From Cytophagales bacterium (GTDB lineage: Bacteria > Bacteroidota > Bacteroidia > Cytophagales > 172606-1), in contig JALOMD010000264.1 in assembly GCA_025455595.1 (NCBI GenBank), positions 1 through 5,435 of the forward strand: 5,435 nt of DNA, given 5' to 3'. Numbering within the stretch: position 1 is the stretch's first letter; every line of letters starts with the position of its first letter. The notes beneath the pieces are model-generated. The model was not told the origin of the DNA. It saw only the letters and a list, made by a program, of their open reading frames with translations, and made no database searches. Below are positions 1 through 4,522 of this stretch, piece after piece. Position numbers and translations under genes: made by a program.

Positions 1-26
1 GGATTTGCAAACGTGGGTCTGACTCG

Positions 27-48
27 TAGTTCGTGTCTTCACGAACTA
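27..48. repeat. Palindrome 1, 9-bp stem
   Basis: The arm TAGTTCGTG (27-35) pairs perfectly with CACGAACTA (40-48) around a TCTT loop. GTAG lies at 26-29, at the foot of the stem. REP elements mobilised by RAYT transposases often carry a GTAG or GGAG tetranucleotide beside the hairpin, so this is compatible with a REP unit. The match is short and could be chance. Confidence 0.6.
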
Positions 49-58
49 TCTAACTGCT

Positions 59-81
59 GTTCGGGATTTGCAATCCCGAAC
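59..81. repeat. Palindrome 2, 10-bp stem with GGATTTGCAATCC core
   Basis: The arm GTTCGGGATT (59-68) pairs perfectly with AATCCCGAAC (72-81), leaving a three-base TGC loop. Its inner core is shared with palindrome 3, where the loop is TGT and the outer stem is shorter by one G-C pair. Confidence 0.7.
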
Positions 82-88
82 CCGACTG

Positions 89-109
89 TTTCGGATTTGT
101 AATCCGAAA
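89..109. repeat. Palindrome 3, 9-bp stem with GGATTTGTAATCC core
   Basis: The arm TTTCGGATT (89-97) pairs perfectly with AATCCGAAA (101-109) around TGT. Its right foot runs into the A-tract that begins the terminator stem, so the two structures compete for base 109. Confidence 0.65.
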
Positions 110-150
110 AAACGAAAGGCGGCCCGAGTTGTCGGGCCGCCTTTCGTTTT
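109..150 (-). terminator. Strong bidirectional intrinsic terminator
   Basis: Bases 109-127 pair perfectly with 132-150 in a 19-bp stem around the tetraloop GTTG. The core is very GC-rich (GGCGGCCCGA). The stem is flanked by an A-tract on the left and TTTT on the right, so it reads as a terminator in both directions. On the minus strand it starts 19 nt after the stop codon of the TerB-like gene and ends in a run of six T, which makes that gene its obvious client. On the plus strand it would stop transcripts entering from the left. Confidence 0.9.
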
Positions 151-169
151 CAAAACACACACGGTTTCG

Positions 170-709
170 TCACCAAATGCTGAAAAACATCTGCCACTTG
201 AGTTGCTTGGCGGCTTGGGCGGCAGCGGGTGTGTCAGCGGCCTTGATGTTTACGCAGAAGTCCTTTATTCTCAGTTCGTTGCGCAGGTATTCAATCATGG
301 TTCTCTCCTTTTCGCAAACGCCTTTCGAGGCATCGGCCAAGGTGTAAATCACCGCCGCCACCGACTCCACCAGTTCCGGCTGCTTGGCCATCAACTGCTG
401 CAGCACGCGCATGAACTTGCGGTCCCAACGGTCGAGGTTGTCGAGCAAATACTGGAACTCGTTGAAAAACAGCGTTTGGTAATCCTTGATTTCCTCTTTG
501 TCGGCATCCTTGGCCACGGTTTCCTTCACCAAGTGATTGGCCAACGCCTGAAGCAACGACCATTCCTGCTCGTCCACTTCGCCGTCGGTTTTGGCCACCA
601 GCAATGCCGGATAATAGGTGATGAAAGCTAAAAACTGTCCTTCGGTCAGTTTCAGCCTGCGCGTTTCGGTGTACTCTTCGTACAACTCGTTGAAAGTGGG
701 TATGTTCAT
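170..709 (-). CDS. TerB-like helical protein of unknown function
   Basis: This encodes 179 residues with no signal peptide or membrane segment, so it is probably cytosolic. The sequence is almost wholly helical and acidic. Residues about 34-62 (YPALLVAKTDGEVDEQEW onward) match the TerB / DjlA N-terminal pattern, in which an A-x-x-D-G-x-[IV]-x-x-E turn sits between helices. A weaker second copy lies at about 119-145 (IYTLADASKGVCEKER onward), as expected for the internally repeated TerB fold. The family is found in tellurite-resistance operons but also in many stand-alone proteins with no shown link to tellurite, and no other ter gene is present here. The start ATG at 707-709 is the natural one because the N-terminus reads as a normal helix. 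There is no Shine-Dalgarno sequence. The gene is divergent from pruA and is followed at once by a strong terminator, so it is probably transcribed alone. I am confident it is a gene, moderately confident of the fold, and cannot name its function. Confidence 0.85.
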   Translation of the reverse strand: MNIPTFNELYEEYTETRRLKLTEGQFLAFITYYPALLVAKTDGEVDEQEWSLLQALANHLVKETVAKDADKEEIKDYQTLFFNEFQYLLDNLDRWDRKFMRVLQQLMAKQPELVESVAAVIYTLADASKGVCEKERTMIEYLRNELRIKDFCVNIKAADTPAAAQAAKQLKWQMFFSIW

Positions 710-736
710 ATCTGTTCAGCCGGTTAATTCAATCCT

Positions 737-766
737 TCAATTTAGAACGCCCTTTGTTCCGACCAA
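737..766 (-). promoter_or_regulatory. Possible promoter for the TerB-like gene
   Basis: On the minus strand, TTG (766-764) is followed after 19 nt by TAAATTGA (744-737), a partial match to the Bacteroidota -7 element TAnnTTTG. The box ends 27 nt before the ATG, which would leave a short 5' leader. The spacing fits but the -7 match is imperfect. Confidence 0.3.
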
Positions 767-1044
767 TGGCCTGCTGTTTTGGTTGCGGCCATTTGTTTGT
801 AAGATAAAAGGGCATTATGTAATCATTTTCCACCGTTTTTCCCGCCTTTTATCCTGCACCCAAACGAATGGTGAACAGGTGCTGCCAAACGCAAATACCC
901 GCAGGCGTTTTACGTGGGCAGGTATCGTATGGTTTTGAGGCAGAAGGATTTAAAAGTAGCTTTATTTTGTGTACAAAAATAGTGAAGCGTGTGAAGTTAT
1001 TGTTAATTATCGTAGCAGAAGTTTCATTTTTTCAAGTCCAACGG
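767..1044. other. Divergent intergenic region, no gene supported
   Basis: This is the middle of the roughly 400-base gap between the TerB-like gene and pruA. It is more AT-rich than the flanking genes. Short open frames here lack protein-like composition and have no family resemblance. The one structure I can see is a 9-bp inverted repeat, GATAAAAGG (803-811) with CCTTTTATC (845-853), separated by 33 nt. It could be an operator or a weak stem, or chance. The long gap leaves room for regulatory sites for pruA, but I recognise none by sequence. Confidence 0.5.
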
Positions 1045-1080
1045 TTGTTCGCTACGTTTTGTGATTAAACCTTACCTTTG
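1045..1080 (+). promoter_or_regulatory. Bacteroidota-type promoter for pruA
   Basis: TACCTTTG at 1073-1080 is a perfect match to TAnnTTTG, the -7 element used by the Bacteroidota primary sigma factor. Upstream, TTG at 1045-1047 (25-nt spacer) or TTC at 1048-1050 (22-nt spacer) could serve as the less conserved -33 element. Transcription would start around 1086, giving a leader of about 25 nt before the ATG at 1112. The placement explains why the in-frame GTG at 1061 is not the start. Confidence 0.65.
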
Positions 1081-1111
1081 CTCATCATCAGCCAAACTAA
1101 ATCAACCGATT

Positions 1112-2740
1112 ATGCCGACCGGATTTTTCAACATTCCTGTCCCCAAAAACGAACCGGTTCTTTCCTACGCGCCGGGTTCGGCAGAACGCGCCACCCTGCA
1201 AGCGGCCATCGCCGCCGCCCGTGGTGCCGAGATAGAAGTGCCGATGTTCATTGGGTCAGACAAAATTTATACCAACCAGCGCAAACCGCTTACGCCGCCG
1301 CACGACCACCGGCATATTCTGGGCCATTTCCACGAAGGCGACGCAGGACACGTGGAGCAGGCCATTCGGGCCGCTTTGGGTGCCAAGCCGATGTGGGAAC
1401 AAATGCCGTGGGAGCACCGGGCGGCCATTTTCCTGAAAGCAGCCGACTTGATTGCCGGGCCGTACCGGGCCAAACTGAACGCCGCCACCATGCTGGGCCA
1501 GTCGAAAAACGCCTACCAAGCGGAAATTGACTCGGCCTGCGAAATGATTGATTTCCTGCGGTATAACGTGGCGTACATGGCGGAAATTTATCAACAGCAG
1601 CCGGGGTCATCGCCGGGAATATGGAACCGCATGGAGTTTCGGCCGCTCGAAGGTTTTGTGTTCGCCCTTACGCCGTTCAACTTCACGGCCATTGCCGGCA
1701 ACTTGCCTACTTCGGCGGCCATGATGGGCAACACAGTGGTTTGGAAACCGGCGCACACGCAGATTTATTCGGCCCACGTGCTGATGGAAGTGTTTCGCGA
1801 GGCGGGCGTGCCCGACGGTGTGATTAATCTGATTTACGTGGACGGCCCCGTGGCGGGCGACATCATTTTCAAGCATCCCGATTTCGCGGGCATTCACTTC
1901 ACGGGCAGCACGGGCGTTTTCCAACACATTTGGCGCACCATCGGCGAAAACATCCACCGCTACAAGTCGTACCCGCGCATCGTGGGCGAAACCGGTGGCA
2001 AGGATTTCGTGGTGGCGCACCACTCCGCCGACCCGCAGGCGTTGGCCGTGGGCCTGCTGCGCGGTGCCTTCGAGTACCAAGGCCAAAAATGCTCGGCGGC
2101 TTCGCGGGCCTACGTGCCGCACAACCTTTGGGAAACGGTGCGCGAAACGATGGTGCGCGAAATGAAAACGTTCCGCATGGGCGGCGTGGAGGATTTCGGC
2201 AATTTCATCAACGCCGTGATTGACGAGCGGGCCTTCGACAAGATTTCCGGTTACATCGAAAAGGCCAAAGCCGATCCGAACGTGACGGTGGTGGCGGGCG
2301 GCAGCTACGACAAGTCGAAAGGCTATTTCATAGAGCCGACGCTGCTGGAAACCAAAAACCCGCAGTCGCTGACCATGTGCGAGGAGATTTTCGGTCCGGT
2401 GCTGACGGTGTACGTCTATCAGGCCGACAATTTCGAGCAGACGTTGGAACTGGTTGACCAAACCTCGCCTTACGCCTTGACGGGGGCCGTCTTTGCGCAA
2501 GACCGCTACGCCATTGACTTGGCGAGTCGCAAGCTGGCGCATTCGGCGGGCAACTTTTACATCAACGACAAGCCGACCGGTGCCGTGGTGGGCCAGCAGC
2601 CGTTTGGCGGCAGCCGGGCCTCCGGCACCAACGACAAGGCCGGCTCGATGTTGAATTTGCTTCGTTGGGCATCGCCACGCGCCATCAAGGAGACGTTCGT
2701 GCCGCCGACGGACTACCGGTATCCGTTCTTGGTGTCTTGA
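1112..2740 (+). CDS. pruA: L-glutamate gamma-semialdehyde (1-pyrroline-5-carboxylate) dehydrogenase
   Basis: This cytosolic, NAD-dependent enzyme of the ALDH superfamily oxidises glutamate gamma-semialdehyde (from P5C) to glutamate, the second step of proline breakdown. It is 542 residues, the length of stand-alone P5CDH, and is not fused to proline dehydrogenase as in PutA. Visible motifs are TPFNFTAIAGNLPT with the oxyanion Asn190, the NAD-binding Lys212 in VVWKPA, the Rossmann turn GSTG (265-268), ETGGKD with general base Glu293, GQKCSA with catalytic Cys327, EEIFGPV (424-430), and the C-terminal FGGSRASGTNDKAG (498-511). The last is a signature of P5CDH rather than other ALDHs. The ATG at 1112 is chosen over the GTG at 1061 because the family begins near TGFFNIPVP and the promoter box lies between the two. 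No Shine-Dalgarno sequence is present. The stop codon lies inside the left arm of a large inverted repeat. No proline dehydrogenase gene is in the window. Confidence 0.96.
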   Translation: MPTGFFNIPVPKNEPVLSYAPGSAERATLQAAIAAARGAEIEVPMFIGSDKIYTNQRKPLTPPHDHRHILGHFHEGDAGHVEQAIRAALGAKPMWEQMPWEHRAAIFLKAADLIAGPYRAKLNAATMLGQSKNAYQAEIDSACEMIDFLRYNVAYMAEIYQQQPGSSPGIWNRMEFRPLEGFVFALTPFNFTAIAGNLPTSAAMMGNTVVWKPAHTQIYSAHVLMEVFREAGVPDGVINLIYVDGPVAGDIIFKHPDFAGIHFTGSTGVFQHIWRTIGENIHRYKSYPRIVGETGGKDFVVAHHSADPQALAVGLLRGAFEYQGQKCSAASRAYVPHNLWETVRETMVREMKTFRMGGVEDFGNFINAVIDERAFDKISGYIEKAKADPNVTVVAGGSYDKSKGYFIEPTLLETKNPQSLTMCEEIFGPVLTVYVYQADNFEQTLELVDQTSPYALTGAVFAQDRYAIDLASRKLAHSAGNFYINDKPTGAVVGQQPFGGSRASGTNDKAGSMLNLLRWASPRAIKETFVPPTDYRYPFLVS

Positions 2741-2860
2741 ATCGCGGATGACGCGGATTTCGCGGATAGCGCGGATAGAAGGATGCAGGGACAGACGCAA
2801 CTGTTTGCCCAAAAGTGCATCCGTGCAATCTGCGTCATCCGTTTCATCCGCGATTCAAGA
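2735..2860. repeat. Inverted pair of 9-nt repeat arrays (NNCGCGGAT)
   Basis: From 2741, four 9-nt units of the form NNCGCGGAT follow each other (2741-2776). On the opposite strand, four degenerate units of the same kind fill 2854 back to 2819. The outermost 17 bases are a perfect inverted repeat (2735-2751 with 2844-2860). The stem continues imperfectly inward, with further pairing of GGATGCA (2781-2787) and TGCATCC (2816-2822). A transcript would fold into one long hairpin. The left arm includes the last codon of pruA and its TGA. Arrays of CGCGGAT units are, from general knowledge, common between genes in Bacteroidota; their role is not known to me. The structure could protect the pruA mRNA 3' end or weaken read-through. 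Confidence 0.75.
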
Positions 2861-2867
2861 CAATTCA

Positions 2868-2896
2868 CCGTTTTGGGCAGTTTTCGCCTAAAACGG
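2868..2896 (+). terminator. Hairpin after pruA, possible weak terminator
   Basis: CCGTTTTGGGC (2868-2878) pairs with GCCTAAAACGG (2886-2896) in an 11-bp stem with one G-U pair and a 7-nt loop. The stem is followed by CCATTCTAAATTCTG rather than a clean T-run, so termination would be inefficient at best. It may instead be an attenuating or mRNA-stabilising hairpin between pruA and the HAD gene. Confidence 0.4.
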
Positions 2897-2898
2897 CC

Positions 2899-2933
2899 AT
2901 TCTAAATTCTGAATTCATAATTCTGAATTAATC
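2899..2933 (+). repeat. Heptanucleotide repeat leader, ATTCTGA-like
   Basis: Five consecutive 7-nt units, each beginning ATT, fill 2899-2933. Two are exactly ATTCTGA (2906-2912 and 2920-2926) and the others differ from it by a few bases. Seen another way, AATTCTGAATT occurs at 2905 and again at 2919. The array ends 2 nt before the ATG of the HAD gene, so it occupies the place where a ribosome binding site would be. Confidence 0.65.
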
Positions 2934-2935
2934 TC

Positions 2936-3628
2936 ATGTCTGTCAAAGTAATCGCTTTTGATGCCGACGATACGCTTTGGGTGAACGAGCCGTATTTTCA
3001 GGAGGCAGAAACCAAGTTTTGCGCCTTGCTCGAAGATTACCTCCCGCATCACACGGTGTCGCAGGAATTGTTCAAGACGGAAATCCAAAACCTGACGCTG
3101 TACGGATACGGCATCAAAGGCTTCATGCTTTCGATGATCGAGACGGCCCTGCGCGTTTCCAGCAACACCATTCGCGTGGAAGTGATTGAAAAAGCCATCC
3201 AATACGGCAAGGAACTGCTTGAAAAGCCGATTGAAATGCTCGAAGGCGTGGAAACGGTGCTGCAAACGTTACAAGGCCGCTACCGGCTGGTGGTGGCTAC
3301 CAAGGGCGACCTGCTGGATCAGGAGCGGAAACTGAAAAAATCGGGCTTGGAACGGTATTTCCACCACATCGAAATCATGAGCGACAAACAGGAAAAGGAC
3401 TACCAGAAGCTGATTCGGCACCTGGACATCCGGCCTGATGAGTTCATGATGGTGGGCAACTCACTGAAGTCGGACGTGCTGCCGGTGCTGGCTTTGGGCG
3501 GTCACGCCGTGCATGTGCCTTACCACACCACTTGGGCGCACGAGGTGGTGGCGCACCAAGTGAACCACGATAATTTCGTACAGGTCGGAAACATCACCGA
3601 ACTGCTTGAACACCTTGCGGCAGGTTGA
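2936..3628 (+). CDS. HAD-superfamily hydrolase (probable phosphatase)
   Basis: This encodes 230 residues of a cytosolic haloacid-dehalogenase-fold enzyme, most likely a phosphatase acting on a small phosphorylated metabolite; the substrate cannot be told. Motif I is FDADDTLW, with nucleophile Asp9 and acid/base Asp11. A helical cap, as in subfamily I, fills roughly residues 16-95. Motif II is VVATKGD with Thr122. The motif III lysine is Lys151 or Lys154 in SDKQEKDY. Motif IV is MVGNSLKSD (172-180), with the usual first Asp replaced by Asn175 and the second metal ligand Asp180 kept. The GNSxxxD variant is familiar in active HAD proteins, so activity is expected. Asp11 points to phosphatase rather than beta-phosphoglucomutase or dehalogenase as the default guess. 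The ATG at 2936 is the only good start, since motif I begins at once. Upstream there is a heptad repeat and no Shine-Dalgarno sequence. The gap to pruA is 195 nt, filled with repeats. Confidence 0.93.
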   Translation: MSVKVIAFDADDTLWVNEPYFQEAETKFCALLEDYLPHHTVSQELFKTEIQNLTLYGYGIKGFMLSMIETALRVSSNTIRVEVIEKAIQYGKELLEKPIEMLEGVETVLQTLQGRYRLVVATKGDLLDQERKLKKSGLERYFHHIEIMSDKQEKDYQKLIRHLDIRPDEFMMVGNSLKSDVLPVLALGGHAVHVPYHTTWAHEVVAHQVNHDNFVQVGNITELLEHLAAG

Positions 3629-3638
3629 TAAACGGGCG

Positions 3639-3781
3639 GGCCTCACCCCCGGCCCCTCTCCCGTGGGAGAGGGGTGACTGTTCAACCGGACGAGCCTTTC
3701 GTACAGGCTTATTCGAGACAAAAGGCTCGGCTCATCACGAGGCACACCCCTCTCCTTGGGAGAGGGGACGGGAGTGAGGCC
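3639..3781. mobile_element. MITE-like element with 24-bp terminal inverted repeats
   Basis: Bases 3639-3662 (GGCCTCAC onward) and 3758-3781 are inverted copies that match at 22 of 24 positions. Each end also contains its own hairpin: CCCCTCTCCC with GGGAGAGGGG (3653-3674), and CCCCTCTCC with GGAGAGGGG (3747-3767). In the middle, CGAGCCTTT (3691-3699) pairs with AAAGGCTCG (3721-3729). The whole 143 bp is thus built of nested palindromes and has no coding capacity. This suits a non-autonomous transposable element or a large bacterial intergenic repeat. No clear target-site duplication is seen, and no transposase gene is in the window. A related half-unit lies at 5379-5410. Confidence 0.6.
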
Positions 3782-3788
3782 TCACAAA

Positions 3789-3816
3789 ACCAAAGACTGA
3801 AAACTGAAAACGATTC
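3789..3816 (+). repeat. Heptanucleotide repeat leader, ACTGAAA-like
   Basis: Four 7-nt units fill 3789-3816. The middle two are identical ACTGAAA (3796-3802 and 3803-3809), and the flanking two begin with AC but are diverged. The array ends exactly at the base before the ATG of the CAT-like gene. Confidence 0.6.
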
Positions 3817-4443
3817 ATGAGACACCGATTGGACTTGAACAGTTGGCACCGCAAAGACCATTTTCATTTTTTCACTCGGTTTGAAGAGCCGTTTTTCGGT
3901 GTTTGTGTGGATGTTGATTGCACCGCCGCTTACCAAGCCGCCAAGCAAAACGGCCATTCGTTTTTCCTGTATTATTTGCACAAATCGCTGGCAGCGGCCA
4001 ACCAAACCGAGCCGTTTCGTTACCGCATCGCCGGTGACGAAGTGTTTGTGTACGAAACCGTTAACGCCTCGCCGACCATCAACCGGCCCGACGGCACGTT
4101 TGGGTTTGCTTACATGGATTACCACCTCGATTTTGACATTTTTGCCCAAAACGCCACTGCTGAAATCGCAAAGGTGCAGGCGACAACTGGCTTGGTACCC
4201 GCCGTTGCGGGCGAAAACGTGATTCACTATTCATCGGTGCCATGGATAAAGTTCACTGCCTTGTCGCACGCCCGCAGTTTCTCGTTCAAAGACAGCATTC
4301 CAAAAATCTCGTTTGGCAAAATGACCGAACAAAACGGCCGCCGCACCATGCCGGTTTCCATCCATGCACATCACGCGCTGATGGACGGCTACCACGTGGG
4401 CCTGTATATTGATTGTTTCGAGGTACTGTTGAACGAAATGTAA
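3817..4443 (+). CDS. Chloramphenicol acetyltransferase-family protein
   Basis: This encodes 208 residues, close to the usual CAT length of about 210-220. CAT enzymes are cytosolic trimers that transfer acetyl from acetyl-CoA to the 3-hydroxyl of chloramphenicol. The key features are present. HHALMDGYH (185-193) matches the active-site HHAVCDGFH, giving catalytic His186 and structural Asp190. YSSVPW (138-143) matches the ISALPW loop, whose serine (here Ser139) stabilises the transition state. WHRKDHF near the N-terminus matches WxRxxHF, where the arginine (here Arg12) would bond Asp190. Many chromosomal members of this fold have no proven resistance role, so the acceptor may be another small hydroxyl compound. 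By eye, codons are richer in T at the third position than in pruA or the FAH-family gene, which may hint at a different history. A MITE-like element and a heptad repeat lie directly upstream. I see no promoter of its own. Confidence 0.9.
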   Translation: MRHRLDLNSWHRKDHFHFFTRFEEPFFGVCVDVDCTAAYQAAKQNGHSFFLYYLHKSLAAANQTEPFRYRIAGDEVFVYETVNASPTINRPDGTFGFAYMDYHLDFDIFAQNATAEIAKVQATTGLVPAVAGENVIHYSSVPWIKFTALSHARSFSFKDSIPKISFGKMTEQNGRRTMPVSIHAHHALMDGYHVGLYIDCFEVLLNEM

Positions 4444-4447
4444 AAAA

Positions 4448-4485
4448 GCGTTTTAGCCAAAAGTCTCTCAAAACGCCTTGATTTT
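4448..4485 (+). terminator. Weak hairpin after the CAT-like gene
   Basis: GCGTTTT (4448-4454) pairs with AAAACGC (4470-4476) across a 15-nt loop, followed a few bases later by ATTTT. The stem starts 5 nt after the stop codon. It is short and its T-tract is poor, so partial termination is the most that can be claimed. Confidence 0.3.
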
Positions 4486-4487
4486 CA

Positions 4488-4522
4488 AACCTAAAGCCAA
4501 CAGCCAATAGCTAACCGCCAAT
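4488..4522 (+). repeat. Heptanucleotide repeat leader, AGCCAAT-like
   Basis: Five 7-nt units fill 4488-4522. Two differ only at the last base (AGCCAAC at 4495-4501 and AGCCAAT at 4502-4508), and the others fit NNCYAAN. The last unit runs into the start codon of the FAH-family gene, sharing its first two bases. No Shine-Dalgarno sequence is present. Confidence 0.65.

Larger units (their letters stand above)
1..109. repeat. Array of short palindromes at about 30-nt spacing
   Basis: Three perfect short hairpins are centred near positions 37.5, 70 and 99. The window opens with GGATTTGCAA, which matches the left half and loop of the second hairpin and would be centred near 7. The spacing is therefore about 29-33 nt. 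The second and third hairpins share the core GGATTTGYAATCC and a 5' flank containing CTGTT. The arrangement resembles tandem REP-type palindromes, but no RAYT transposase is visible in the window. The array is cut by the left edge and may continue. No gene is supported here. Confidence 0.6.

Noticed and set aside
1..150. CRISPR array, suggested by regular spacing
   Set aside because: The repeated parts are short palindromes with only 10-20 nt between them. There are no identical 25-37 nt repeats and no unique spacers of similar length.
68..631. 187-residue open frame on the plus strand
   Set aside because: It crosses palindromes and the terminator and then runs antisense to the TerB-like gene, whose protein is far more credible.
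974..981. Minus-strand TATTTTTG as a promoter box for the TerB-like gene
   Set aside because: The 8-mer fits TAnnTTTG, but no TTG lies at the proper distance upstream and the box is about 265 nt from the gene.
618..1068. Two overlapping plus-strand open frames (618-938 and 868-1068) in the divergent gap
   Set aside because: Composition is not protein-like, no motif is present, one begins inside the TerB-like gene, and they overlap each other in different frames.
1061..1111. GTG start giving a 17-residue longer PruA
   Set aside because: It lies upstream of the promoter's expected transcription start, and the added residues do not resemble the family N-terminus.
1607..2812. 401-residue open frame on the minus strand, antisense to pruA
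   Set aside because: It lies almost wholly within pruA and is rich in His, Arg and Ala with no family pattern. It is a by-product of the GC-rich third codon positions of pruA.
2735..2860. Long inverted repeat as ends of an insertion sequence
   Set aside because: Only 126 nt in total, with no coding capacity between the arms, and the arms are themselves made of 9-nt tandem units.
2918..2925. TAATTCTG as a -7 promoter box for the HAD gene
   Set aside because: It is part of the heptad repeat, has one mismatch to the consensus, lacks an upstream TTG at the right distance and lies only 10 nt before the ATG.
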